64,000 nt of DNA from Corynebacterium meitnerae (GTDB lineage: Bacteria; Actinomycetota; Actinomycetes; Mycobacteriales; Mycobacteriaceae), in assembly GCF_027570075.1 (NCBI RefSeq), contig NZ_JAKMUS010000001.1:124001-188000 (forward strand), given 5' to 3'. The notes under the pieces were generated by a model that worked only from the letters and a program-made list of their open reading frames with translations, did no database searches and had not been told where the DNA came from. The stretch's first letter is position 1. The number at the start of each line of letters is the position of its first letter. Of the stretch, positions 1 to 8,412 are shown in pieces. A program made the translations under genes and the position numbers.

Positions 1-812
1 TCCTTCACGTGGATATAGCCGACCAGTGCACCGCCTACACCTTCCACGGGGAAACGCGAGTAGCCGGTTTCGCGCACGGCAGCCTCCAATGTGGAAAGCG
101 GAATTCCGCTGCGGGAGTAGGGGAGGGTAACCAGCTGATCCAGCGGGATCATCACTTCCTTCAGGTTGCGCGACTCAGACTTCAGCGCCTTGGCAAGGCG
201 CAAAGTCTCCTCAGCGTCCAAAAGGCCTTCCTCACGAGACTCCATAATCATGGATGCGAGCTGTTCCTGGTCGACCGTGGCATCGAGCTCATCGCGCTGC
301 TCAATACCGAACAGGCGCAGCGTAAAGCGCGCAATTTCGTTCAAACCATAAATGAGCGGCCGCGTGATCTTCACCCACAGGTCCATCGGCGGTGTGAGCC
401 ACACTGCCAGCGTCTCAGGGCCGGCGATGGCTACGTTCTTAGGCACCATTTCACCGAAGATGATGTGCAAGACCGTGATGAACAGCAGAGCAATAACAAA
501 CGACAGTGGGTGCACCAGGTTGTCTGGCACACCGATGTAATCGAAGGGGCGCTCCAAGAAGTGGGCAATAGCGGGTTCCGCGACCTTACCCAGGATCAGG
601 GAGGCAATCGTGATACCAAACTGCGCGCCAGCCAGATACAGCGAAAGGTGCTCCGAAGCTTCCAAAGGCCTCTTCGCGCCACGCTTGCCCTGGGCAATCA
701 TGGACTCCAAGCGGTCACGACGTGAGGACACGAGCGCGAACTCAGCGGCGACGAAGAAGGCGTTCGCCGCGAGCAAAACGATGATGAGAAGAGCTGCTAA
801 TCCAATACTCAT
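1..812 (-). CDS. CNNM/CBS-domain membrane protein, C-terminus cut by window edge
   Basis: Only the first ~270 residues are present; the gene runs off the left edge. It opens with a hydrophobic segment (LAALLIIVLLAANAFFVAA), followed by the CNNM transmembrane domain with GAQFGIT near residue 62 and GEMVPKN at about 120-126. A CBS domain begins near residue 200. Family members (HlyC/CorC or CNNM type) are proposed divalent-cation, probably Mg2+, exporters; the hemolysin name is historical. The ATG overlaps the stop codon of the upstream paralogue by four bases (ATGA), so the two are translationally coupled and probably act as a pair. The function is inferred from the family. Confidence 0.85.
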   Translation of the reverse strand, partial: MSIGLAALLIIVLLAANAFFVAAEFALVSSRRDRLESMIAQGKRGAKRPLEASEHLSLYLAGAQFGITIASLILGKVAEPAIAHFLERPFDYIGVPDNLVHPLSFVIALLFITVLHIIFGEMVPKNVAIAGPETLAVWLTPPMDLWVKITRPLIYGLNEIARFTLRLFGIEQRDELDATVDQEQLASMIMESREEGLLDAEETLRLAKALKSESRNLKEVMIPLDQLVTLPYSRSGIPLSTLEAAVRETGYSRFPVEGVGGALVGYIHVK

Positions 813-2191
813 GACTGGTACCTCGCAACGTCCTCATGGGCGATAGGCGTAAGAATTGCCTTGTCCAGGCGGCGCCCGTCCATCTGGGTCACACGAGCAA
901 CCCATGCGCCCGCATTACCTGTCTCAAAGTCTTCGCTGACTTCATGCTCCGTTCGGGGCAACACAACTGTGTCCCCAACCTCCGGGATGCGGCCCAAAGC
1001 AAACATGATCAGCCCACCCAACGTCTCGTAAGGGCCATCCGGGGCGAGGTAGCTGATGCGCTCACTCAATTCATCCAGTCGCACAAGCCCCGACACTTCC
1101 CACGATGATCCAAAGCGCTGGAAGTCACGCTCAGATTCACGGTCATCGTATTCGTCATAGACTTCGCCGAGGATCTCCTCGACAACATCCTCAATGGTCA
1201 CCAGGCCTTGCGTGCCACCGTATTCATCGGCGACAAGCACCACCTGGGATCCGGCAGACCGGACCTGATTGAGCACAGCATCACCATCAAGAGTGCCTGG
1301 CACCGTAGTAATTGGCTTAGCCAGTTCCTCCACCTTTGTTGTGGCGCGAAGCTCTCGGTCGACCGAGAAAGCGTCTTTGATGTGGACGAGCCCGATGGTG
1401 TCATCGAGGTCCCCGCGGCGGACAGGGAAGCGGGAATGACCCGTCTCCATTGCGAGTGCAATGAGATCACTAACCGTGTCTTCTGCATCGAGGGAATCGA
1501 CGGTAGAACGCGGCGTCATCACTTCTTCTGCAGTGGTCTCGCCGAACTGCAAGGAGCGGTCAATCATCCGGGCGGTCTCTTCATCCAACCCACCCGCCTG
1601 AGCAGAGCTGCGCACCATTGCGCCGAGCTCCGGACCGGAACGAGCGGAGGCAAGCTCATCTGCTGGTTCAATACCCATCTTGCGTACGAACCAGTTGGCC
1701 GCAGCGTTCATGGCCTTGATGAACCAGGCGAACACGGTGTTAAAAGCGTTGACCGGAGGGACAACGAAGCGTGCTGTTCCCAATGGGTTCGTGATCGCGA
1801 TGTTCTTGGGCACCAACTCACCAAACACCATGGACAGGATGGTTGCCACCATCAGCGCCAGAACGATCGCTACAGCGCTCGAGGCGGACTCGTTCAGGCC
1901 AACAAGCTCCAATGCCGGGCCAAAGAACCGTGCCAAGACTGGTTCCGCCAAGAAACCAGTGGCCAAGGTTGTCAGAGTGATACCAAGTTGGGCACCCGAC
2001 AGGACGAAAGAAAGGTTGGAATGGTCCCGCTGTACAGCCTTGGCAGTTTTATCGCCTTTTTCTTGGACATGGGCTTCTAGAACTGAACGTTCTAGGCCTG
2101 TCATGGCGAATTCGATAGCAACAAAAAGACCGGTTGAGGCCGTGAGGAGAATAAAGCCCAGGAGGGCGAGGATGGATATGAGAACGTCCAT
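809..2191 (-). CDS. CNNM/CBS-domain membrane protein, CorC/HlyC type
   Basis: A 460-residue, full-length member of the same family as its downstream neighbour. The CNNM domain covers residues 1-200, with GAQLGIT near 66 and GELVPKN at 124-130. A CBS pair follows at about 215-340 (EVMTPRSTVDSL, then DEYGGTQGLVTIEDVVEEILG), and a CorC_HlyC C-terminal domain covers about 360-445. The likely role is divalent metal transport or tolerance at the cytoplasmic membrane, with the CBS pair sensing a nucleotide. It starts 12 bases after the helicase gene and overlaps the next gene by four bases, suggesting a helicase-CNNM-CNNM operon. Confidence 0.88.
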   Translation of the reverse strand: MDVLISILALLGFILLTASTGLFVAIEFAMTGLERSVLEAHVQEKGDKTAKAVQRDHSNLSFVLSGAQLGITLTTLATGFLAEPVLARFFGPALELVGLNESASSAVAIVLALMVATILSMVFGELVPKNIAITNPLGTARFVVPPVNAFNTVFAWFIKAMNAAANWFVRKMGIEPADELASARSGPELGAMVRSSAQAGGLDEETARMIDRSLQFGETTAEEVMTPRSTVDSLDAEDTVSDLIALAMETGHSRFPVRRGDLDDTIGLVHIKDAFSVDRELRATTKVEELAKPITTVPGTLDGDAVLNQVRSAGSQVVLVADEYGGTQGLVTIEDVVEEILGEVYDEYDDRESERDFQRFGSSWEVSGLVRLDELSERISYLAPDGPYETLGGLIMFALGRIPEVGDTVVLPRTEHEVSEDFETGNAGAWVARVTQMDGRRLDKAILTPIAHEDVARYQS

Positions 2192-2203
2192 GAGATTTGG
2201 GCA

Positions 2204-3544
2204 CTAAGACGAGCGGTTTCTGCCGCTGTTATTGCGCCCTGAACTCCTTTTCTGGCGGCGTGCGCCTGAGTAATTGCGTTGGTTTCCACCACGCCGACGA
2301 TTGTTGCCGCGCGCCGAACGGTTCTTGGTGGACGAGGGTTGTCCTGCTTGAGCCTGCTGTCCTGGTGGGGGCAACGGACTACCCGTAGGTTTTCTCGCTC
2401 CCGTAATCTTAGCTAATTTTGCCTCTCCAGCAGTGACCTGAACCTTCGTGGCGTCAACTCCTGCCTTTAGCAAGAGGTGATCAACTTCCTTGCGTTGATC
2501 ATCCATGACCAGAGTGACCACCGTGCCTGACGTACCCGCTCTCGCTGTTCGACCGGCGCGATGGAGGTAGGCCTTATGTTCAGCAGGCGGGTCGATGTGC
2601 ACGACGAGGGAGACGTCAGAAATGTCAATGCCACGGGCAGCAATATCGGTGGCAACGAGAACTGGAATCGACCCGTCGGCGAAACCCTCGATCGCGCGCG
2701 TACGCGCGCCTTGCCCCTTATCGCCATGCAGCGGATGCGCATTAATGCCCACACGGCGTAGCTTCTTCACCTGTCGGTCCACGCCGTGCTTCGTGCGCAT
2801 GAACATGACGGTTTTACCCTCGCGCGCAGCGATGTAAGGGACGATCTCATTGCGCGCCTCACGCGAGCCCACGAGCAGTTGGTAGTGCTCCATCGAATCA
2901 ACCGCCGCTTGAACTGGGGCAGTCGAATGAGTCACCGGGTCGTGCATGAATTGGCGCACTAGCTTATCGACGTCCCCATCCAACGTCGCAGAAAACAGCA
3001 AGCGCTGCCCACCCTTCGGGGTGGCGCTGAGGAGTTTGCGCACTTGGGGGAGGAACCCCATGTCCGCCATCTGATCTGCCTCGTCGATCGCTGTGATCTC
3101 CACGGCTGAGAAATCCAACTTGCCTTGGTTGATGAGATCCTGCGCGCGACCTGGTGTGGCCACCAAGAGATCAACAGGGGAGGCGAGGGAGCGAATGTGG
3201 TGGTTGATGTTGACACCGCCAACGACGTCAATCACACGCAACCCAAGGGCGGCTGCGGGCTCCTCCAGGCGCTGGCGGATCTGCGCTGCCAGCTCACGCG
3301 TCGGTGCAAGAATCAGGCCGCGAGGCTGACCCGGTCGGGATGGAGCGCCCTCGAGCAAACTCAACATCGGGAGCCCGAACGTGAAGGTTTTACCAGAGCC
3401 TGTTGGGCCACGGCCGAGCACGTCCTTGCCCGCGAGAATATCCGGGATCGCTGCAGCCTGAATGGGAAAAGGTTCTGTGATGCCCTGGTTGTTCAGGACA
3501 TTAACGATAGGGGCTGGCAGTCCCAGCTGGGCAAACGTAGACAC
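2204..3544 (-). CDS. DEAD-box ATP-dependent RNA helicase
   Basis: A 446-residue protein with all DEAD-box motifs: a Q-motif region (PFPIQ, ~25-29), Walker A GPTGSGKT (46-53), PTREL (81-85), DEAD (154-157), SAT (185-187), ARGID and HRAGRTARAG. The last ~70 residues are a basic, Arg/Gly/Asn-rich tail typical of RNA-binding extensions. It should unwind RNA duplexes in ribosome assembly or mRNA decay. No other in-frame start lies upstream before a stop, so the GTG at 3544 is used. A TAGACT hexamer ends exactly 7 nt before it, so the mRNA is probably leaderless. This promoter lies inside a perfect inverted repeat downstream of gnd. Confidence 0.93.
   Translation of the reverse strand: MSTFAQLGLPAPIVNVLNNQGITEPFPIQAAAIPDILAGKDVLGRGPTGSGKTFTFGLPMLSLLEGAPSRPGQPRGLILAPTRELAAQIRQRLEEPAAALGLRVIDVVGGVNINHHIRSLASPVDLLVATPGRAQDLINQGKLDFSAVEITAIDEADQMADMGFLPQVRKLLSATPKGGQRLLFSATLDGDVDKLVRQFMHDPVTHSTAPVQAAVDSMEHYQLLVGSREARNEIVPYIAAREGKTVMFMRTKHGVDRQVKKLRRVGINAHPLHGDKGQGARTRAIEGFADGSIPVLVATDIAARGIDISDVSLVVHIDPPAEHKAYLHRAGRTARAGTSGTVVTLVMDDQRKEVDHLLLKAGVDATKVQVTAGEAKLAKITGARKPTGSPLPPPGQQAQAGQPSSTKNRSARGNNRRRGGNQRNYSGARRQKRSSGRNNSGRNRSS
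2962..2972 (+). repeat. Copy of the 11-mer GCTTATCGACG
   Basis: Inside the DEAD-box helicase gene; the coding strand reads Val-Asp-Lys. Confidence 0.85.
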
Positions 3545-3573
3545 CGGAGGAAGTCTAGTGCTTCCTCCGGTGT
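3541..3573. promoter_or_regulatory. 13-bp perfect inverted repeat between gnd and the helicase, containing the helicase -10
   Basis: The arms ACACCGGAGGAAG (3541-3553) and CTTCCTCCGGTGT (3561-3573) pair perfectly around a 7-nt loop. In the gnd transcript this is a strong 3' stem-loop but without a U-run. The helicase -10 TAGACT (minus strand, 3557-3552) and its GTG start (3544) lie inside the repeat. The repeat could be a gnd 3' end, an operator for the helicase, or both. Confidence 0.6.
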
Positions 3574-3593
3574 ATCACGGAACGCGAACCGCG

Positions 3594-5096
3594 CTATGAG
3601 CTGACTTCGTCGCGGTCACCCGACCAGTTGGTGTGGTAGGTGCCTTCCATGTCCACGCGCTTGTAAGTGTGTGCGCCGAAGAAATCGCGCTGCCCCTGGA
3701 TAAGAGCAGCAGGCAGACGCTTCGCACGTAGCGAGTCGTAGTAGGACAGGCTGGAAGCGAAGACAGGGATGGGCAGACCCAGCTGGGTTGCTACAACCAC
3801 GACGCGGCGCCAGGAATCAATGAGACCGTTCTCCAGCTCACCACGGAAGTACGGGTCAAGCAGCAAGGATGGCAGTTCCGGATCGTTGTTGTAGGCCTCG
3901 GTAATGCGGTTGAGGAACTTGGCGCGGATGATGCAGCCGCCACGCCAAATCGTCGCCAAGTCCTGCGGCTTGATGTCCCAACCGTGCTCCTGCGATCCAG
4001 CGGTGATCTCGTCGAAGCCCTGCGCATACGCGACGAGCTTGGAGGCGTACAGCGCGCGGCGAACATCCTCCACGAACTGTTCCTTGTCCACGCCAAGGCT
4101 CTTCAGATCAGTGGTCGTACCCGACGGCAAGCCGGTCTCCTGGACTGCCTGGCGCTGAGCCAGAGAGGAGGACAACGCACGGGCGAAAACTGCCTCACCG
4201 ATACCCGTGGTGGGAACGCCGAGATCCAGCGCCTCCTTAACGGTCCAGCGGCCGGTGCCTTTCTGGCCGGCGGCGTCCACCACGACGTCGATAAACGGCT
4301 TACCCGTCTTCGCATCAACCTGGCGCAGAACTTCGGCCGTGATCTCAATGAGGTAGGAATCCAAGTCACCCTGGTTCCACTCGGAGAAGATCTCTGCGAG
4401 CTCTGCTGGCTCGATGCCCGCCGCGTAGCGGAGCAGGTGGTAGGCCTCGCCGATGACCTGCATATCGGCATACTCAATGCCGTTGTGCACCATCTTGACA
4501 AAGTGGCCAGCACCATCAGCACCAATGTGCGTCACGCATGGCACGCCATCAACCTTGGCTGCGATGTCCTCGAGCAGCGGCCCCAGAGTCTCCCAGGATT
4601 CCTTCGGACCGCCCGGCATGATCGACGGACCGCGCAGAGCACCTTCTTCACCGCCGGAGATGCCGGCGCCAACAAAGTGACGGCCCTTGGCAGCAACTTC
4701 CTTCTCACGGCGGATCGTGTCCGTGAAGAGCGCATTGCCACCATCGATGATGATGTCGCCCTCATCCATCGCCTCAACCAGCTGATCAATCACGGCATCC
4801 GTGCCGGCACCAGCCGCAACCATGATCACGGCCTTACGTGGACGTTCCAACGAAGCTACGAAGTCCTCAATCGTCTCGGAAGGAATGAAAGAGCCTTCGT
4901 TACCGTACTGCTCCATGACGGCGTGAGTCTTTTCCGGTGAGCGGTTATAAATAGCCACGGTGTGACCGCGGGAAGCGAAGTTACGGGCAAGATTGGAGCC
5001 CATGACGGCCATACCCACCACGCCGATCTGAGCAAGACCGGTGGTGGAACCATCTGGGCTGGAAGCGGACTGAGCCGATGCGTCGTTCGAAGTCAT
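3594..5096 (-). CDS. gnd: 6-phosphogluconate dehydrogenase (decarboxylating, NADP)
   Basis: A 500-residue protein that converts 6-phosphogluconate to ribulose 5-phosphate, CO2 and NADPH in the oxidative pentose phosphate pathway. Visible motifs are the N-terminal nucleotide fold GVVGMAVMGSNLARN, the substrate loop GISGGEEGALRGPSIMPGG, the catalytic Lys in KMVHNGIEYADMQ, and KGTGRWT before the C-terminal helical domain. The ATG at 5096 is preferred over an in-frame codon at 5135: a TATGCT -10 ends exactly 7 nt before 5096, which also indicates a leaderless mRNA. The gene is divergent from the thioesterase gene. Confidence 0.97.
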   Translation of the reverse strand: MTSNDASAQSASSPDGSTTGLAQIGVVGMAVMGSNLARNFASRGHTVAIYNRSPEKTHAVMEQYGNEGSFIPSETIEDFVASLERPRKAVIMVAAGAGTDAVIDQLVEAMDEGDIIIDGGNALFTDTIRREKEVAAKGRHFVGAGISGGEEGALRGPSIMPGGPKESWETLGPLLEDIAAKVDGVPCVTHIGADGAGHFVKMVHNGIEYADMQVIGEAYHLLRYAAGIEPAELAEIFSEWNQGDLDSYLIEITAEVLRQVDAKTGKPFIDVVVDAAGQKGTGRWTVKEALDLGVPTTGIGEAVFARALSSSLAQRQAVQETGLPSGTTTDLKSLGVDKEQFVEDVRRALYASKLVAYAQGFDEITAGSQEHGWDIKPQDLATIWRGGCIIRAKFLNRITEAYNNDPELPSLLLDPYFRGELENGLIDSWRRVVVVATQLGLPIPVFASSLSYYDSLRAKRLPAALIQGQRDFFGAHTYKRVDMEGTYHTNWSGDRDEVSS

Positions 5097-5168
5097 AGAA
5101 ACGAGCATACAAAGATCGCTGTCAAAGTACGCCACTTAGGAATGGTTTCGTTGCTACAGTTTTCGTGC

Positions 5169-5609
5169 ATGGACATGAAAGACTTCAGCAACCTCGAAGA
5201 ATTCCGTACCCGTCAGCTGACCGAGCAGGAACTCGCTTTCCTGAATAGCCAGATGACCAAGTTTGATAACTTCATCGGCCTCCAGTTCACCGCGTTCGGT
5301 CCGGAGAAGATGGTAGCCACGATTGAAGTTGGACCCCACCTGCACCAGCCAGCAGGTCTTGTCAACGGGGGAGTGTTCTGCTCCATCGGTGAGAGCATGG
5401 GCTCATTCGCCGGCTACCTGGCTGCTGGCGCGCCTGTCGTGGGCATGAACAACAGCACAGACCTCATCCGTAGTGTTCAATCCGGTGTCATCGAAGCGGA
5501 GGCGACGCCGGTCCATGTTGGTGGCCGCACTCAAATCTGGCGGATTGAGATGCGCCATGAGGGCAAGCTCGCAGCAGTGACAACGCTGCGCACCATGGTG
5601 ATGCGCTAA
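5169..5609 (+). CDS. PaaI/YdiI-like hotdog-fold thioesterase
   Basis: A 146-residue single hotdog domain. The segment LVNGGVFCSIGESMGSFAG matches the central helix and active-site region of the 4HBT/PaaI family, which hydrolyse acyl-CoA thioesters. A TACAGT -10 (5154-5159) ends 9 nt before the ATG and no Shine-Dalgarno sequence is visible, so the transcript is probably leaderless. A second ATG six bases downstream is a possible start. The substrate cannot be told from sequence. The gene is convergent with corA, 13 bases away. Confidence 0.85.
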   Translation: MDMKDFSNLEEFRTRQLTEQELAFLNSQMTKFDNFIGLQFTAFGPEKMVATIEVGPHLHQPAGLVNGGVFCSIGESMGSFAGYLAAGAPVVGMNNSTDLIRSVQSGVIEAEATPVHVGGRTQIWRIEMRHEGKLAAVTTLRTMVMR

Positions 5610-5622
5610 AGCTCACGAGCTG

Positions 5623-6693
5623 CTACAGCCAGTTGTTCTTCCGGAACCACCAGTACATGGCCACCATGCTGCCCAGCATGACCAGAAGGACAACGGGATA
5701 GGCGTAGTGCCAACCAAGCTCCGGCATGTATTCAAAGTTCATGCCGTACACACCGGCAATCATCGTCGGCAAAGCAGCCATACCAACGACTGCTGAAATG
5801 GTGCGCATATCAGAGTTTTGCTGCATGGATACCTTCGCGACAGAAGCATCCAGCAGCGAAGACAGCCGCTCGTCGAAGCCGGACACAGTGTCAGTGACAA
5901 TCATGGCATTGTCCTGCACGTCGCGTAGGTAGGAGCGCAGCTCCTTGCTGAGCAGATCATTGTGCAATGACAGACCGGAACGGAGCGCCGCGCCAAAAGG
6001 ATCAATCGCATGGCGCATCTCCAAAATCTCGCGCTTGTACGTGTAGATCTTGTCAATGTTGATCTGGTGCCGGGGCGTAAACACCTCGTTCTCCAGTTCG
6101 TCGACGTCTTCACTCAGGTACGTAGTCACGCGCGCGTAGTTCTCCACAATGTGGTCCGCGACCTTCCACGCCACAGCTGCTGGGCCTAGCGAAGAGATCT
6201 CTGGGTCCTCCACGAGTTCGCGCGTGAGGTTAGGTAGCTCCGCGTCGTGGCGAATGGTGATGACGAAGTTCTTGCCAATGAGAATCTGCACTTCACCAGT
6301 GGAAATGATCTCACGGAGGTCCGTCACCTGGGTATCATCACGGTAGTCAACAGTACGCACAACGATGAAGAGCTGATTGCCGTAACGCTCCACCTTCGGT
6401 CGCTGATGAGCGGTCACCGCATCCTCAACAATGAGCTCGTGGATGCCAAATTCGGCAGCGACCTGTTCCATCTGCTCTACGCTTGGCTCTTTCAATGAGA
6501 GCCAGACATAGGCATTGTCCATGTCGTGGACCTGACGCATTGCCGTGGAGAACTGGTACGTCCCAGGCTGATTCACTCCGTCAATGAAGACGCGGCAAAA
6601 GTCCACGGACCTTTCGACGGGAACGGGGAGGGGGCGCCTATCACGGTTGACAGCTGCCTTCCGGTTACGCGGCAACGGAATCATCGGCGGCAT
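5623..6693 (-). CDS. corA: CorA-family magnesium/cobalt transporter
   Basis: A 356-residue protein with the large N-terminal cytoplasmic domain and two C-terminal membrane helices of the CorA family. The signature YGMNFEYMPEL (GMN motif) sits between the helices, and the protein ends in a charged WWFRKNNWL tail. It should be a pentameric Mg2+ channel in the cytoplasmic membrane. A purine-rich site (GGGGG) precedes the ATG at 6693; an ATG three codons in is an alternative start. Confidence 0.93.
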   Translation of the reverse strand: MPPMIPLPRNRKAAVNRDRRPLPVPVERSVDFCRVFIDGVNQPGTYQFSTAMRQVHDMDNAYVWLSLKEPSVEQMEQVAAEFGIHELIVEDAVTAHQRPKVERYGNQLFIVVRTVDYRDDTQVTDLREIISTGEVQILIGKNFVITIRHDAELPNLTRELVEDPEISSLGPAAVAWKVADHIVENYARVTTYLSEDVDELENEVFTPRHQINIDKIYTYKREILEMRHAIDPFGAALRSGLSLHNDLLSKELRSYLRDVQDNAMIVTDTVSGFDERLSSLLDASVAKVSMQQNSDMRTISAVVGMAALPTMIAGVYGMNFEYMPELGWHYAYPVVLLVMLGSMVAMYWWFRKNNWL

Positions 6694-6770
6694 TGTGGGA
6701 CCCCCTTCATCGTGTTCATGGATAACGGTTGAAAAGTTTTAAGGCGCAAGCGATATTACGCGCCCCAACC

Positions 6771-6814
6771 TAAAAATCTCCACCCCACTTCTTGGACGGA
6801 AGGGGAGTGGAGAT
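6771..6814 (-). terminator. Rho-independent terminator of ndh
   Basis: The arms ATCTCCAC (6776-6783) and GTGGAGAT (6807-6814), with inner CC/GG and CTTC/GAAG pairs, form a long hairpin about 30 bases past the ndh stop. On the minus strand it is followed by ATTTTTA. Confidence 0.8.
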
Positions 6815-6842
6815 AGGTGGTGGCTAGGCCACGGAACGAGGT

Positions 6843-8243
6843 TTAGTTCTCGCCCTTGGTGTCGCGGATTTCGACGTACTTATCTGCGTCTTCCCCAACC
6901 TGCTTTTCCAGCTGGAGCAGACCAGTGCGAGCGTGCATGTGCTGCAGCGTGGACACGAGGTTGTAGCGCTTCGGCGACAGAGCATTAAGCGTCCACGTGA
7001 ACATGGACACGATGCGGTTGCGCTTAGACACGAGGAAGGACACGTGGACGAGCAGCCACATGATCCAGCCCATGAAGCCAGCGATTTCTACCTTGCCCAT
7101 CTTCACCACAGCGTGGAAGCGAGACACGATAGCCATGGAGCCCTTGTCAAAGTACTCGAAGGCCTCGCGCTGATCCGGCTCCTGATTCTCCTCCACGCCG
7201 GCCTTAATGGCCTTTGCTGCGTACTCACCGGACTGGATAGCCACCTGGGCCAGACCCGGCAGGCGGTCAAGGTTCATCATGTCACCAACAACGAAGACGT
7301 TGCGGTGCTCACCGACGGAGAGGTCCTTGTTCACCGGAACCTTGCCAGCGCGGTCGACTTCGAGGCCTGCCTGATCAGCAACCATCTTGCCCAGCGGGGA
7401 AGCGGCCACACCGGCGGACCAGATCTTGGTGTAGGACTCGATCGTGGTCTCTTCGTCGGTGGTCATGTCCTTGTAGGTCACCGAGTTCTCATCCAGGTTG
7501 GTCACCAGGGAGTTCAGGTACACGGTGACACCGAGACGCTCGAGTTCGCGCTGAGCCTTCTTGCCCAGGCGCTTACCAAACGGCGGGAGTACCTGCGGAG
7601 CACCATCGAGAAGGATGATCTTGGCGCTCGACGGACGGAAGTTCGAGTACTCGTTGCGGAAGCTGCGGTGAGCAAGCTCAGCCACCTGGCCGGCGAGCTC
7701 AACGCCGGTCGGGCCAGCACCAACGATGACGAAGGTGAGGAGGCGCTCGCGCTCAGCCGGATCTTCGGTCACCTCGGCGCGCTCGAAGGCAGACACCAGG
7801 CGGGAACGGATCTCCAGCGCGTGGTCAATGGTCTTCAGCCCAGGTGCGAACTCAGCGAAGTGGTCATTGCCAAAGTAGGACTGTCCGGCACCGGCGGCCA
7901 CGATGAGGGAGTCGTACTCGTAGACGCGAGTGGAATCACCCTCGGTGAAGGTGACGGTCTGATTGTCCAGGTTGATGTCCGTAACATCGCCGCGCACAAC
8001 GTCGGTGTTCTTCTGCTTACCCAGGATCTGGCGGGTGGATGTAGCAATCTCACCGCTGCCGAGGATGCCGGTGGCTACCTGGTAGAGGAGTGGTGGGAAG
8101 AGGTGGAAGTTCGTGCGGCTAATCAGCGTCACGTCCACATCAGCGCCGTCAAGTTCGCGTGCAGCAAACAGCCCACCGAAACCCGAGCCGATGATGACAA
8201 CGTGGTGGCGGTTACCGGCTGGACGGTACGGTTTGTCGGACAT
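6843..8243 (-). CDS. ndh: Type II NADH dehydrogenase (NDH-2)
   Basis: A 466-residue peripheral membrane flavoprotein that passes electrons from NADH to menaquinone without pumping protons. The FAD-binding motif is VIIGSGFGGLFAAREL at the N-terminus, and the NADH-binding motif is FVIVGAGPTGVELAGQVAEL near residue 165. A second FAD motif, VFVVGDMMNL, lies near 315, and hydrophobic C-terminal segments (GFMGWIMWLLVHVSFLV) attach it to the membrane. AAAGGAG lies 8 nt upstream of the ATG. Corynebacteria lack proton-pumping NADH dehydrogenase, so this is likely the main route of NADH into the chain. Confidence 0.96.
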   Translation of the reverse strand: MSDKPYRPAGNRHHVVIIGSGFGGLFAARELDGADVDVTLISRTNFHLFPPLLYQVATGILGSGEIATSTRQILGKQKNTDVVRGDVTDINLDNQTVTFTEGDSTRVYEYDSLIVAAGAGQSYFGNDHFAEFAPGLKTIDHALEIRSRLVSAFERAEVTEDPAERERLLTFVIVGAGPTGVELAGQVAELAHRSFRNEYSNFRPSSAKIILLDGAPQVLPPFGKRLGKKAQRELERLGVTVYLNSLVTNLDENSVTYKDMTTDEETTIESYTKIWSAGVAASPLGKMVADQAGLEVDRAGKVPVNKDLSVGEHRNVFVVGDMMNLDRLPGLAQVAIQSGEYAAKAIKAGVEENQEPDQREAFEYFDKGSMAIVSRFHAVVKMGKVEIAGFMGWIMWLLVHVSFLVSKRNRIVSMFTWTLNALSPKRYNLVSTLQHMHARTGLLQLEKQVGEDADKYVEIRDTKGEN

Positions 8244-8412
8244 GTAAAAACTCCTTTAAGTTTTCTTCTCTTGCGCGTGGCTTATTGCGAGCCTGTTTTA
8301 GCCTGGGTGAAGCCCCATAAGGCAGATCCGTCTTGTGATCATACGCCGGTTTGTTTTCTGGTCACGTCGTGGCTCCGCATTTGGGGCATTCCAAAGGTTT
8401 ATCCTGAACGAC

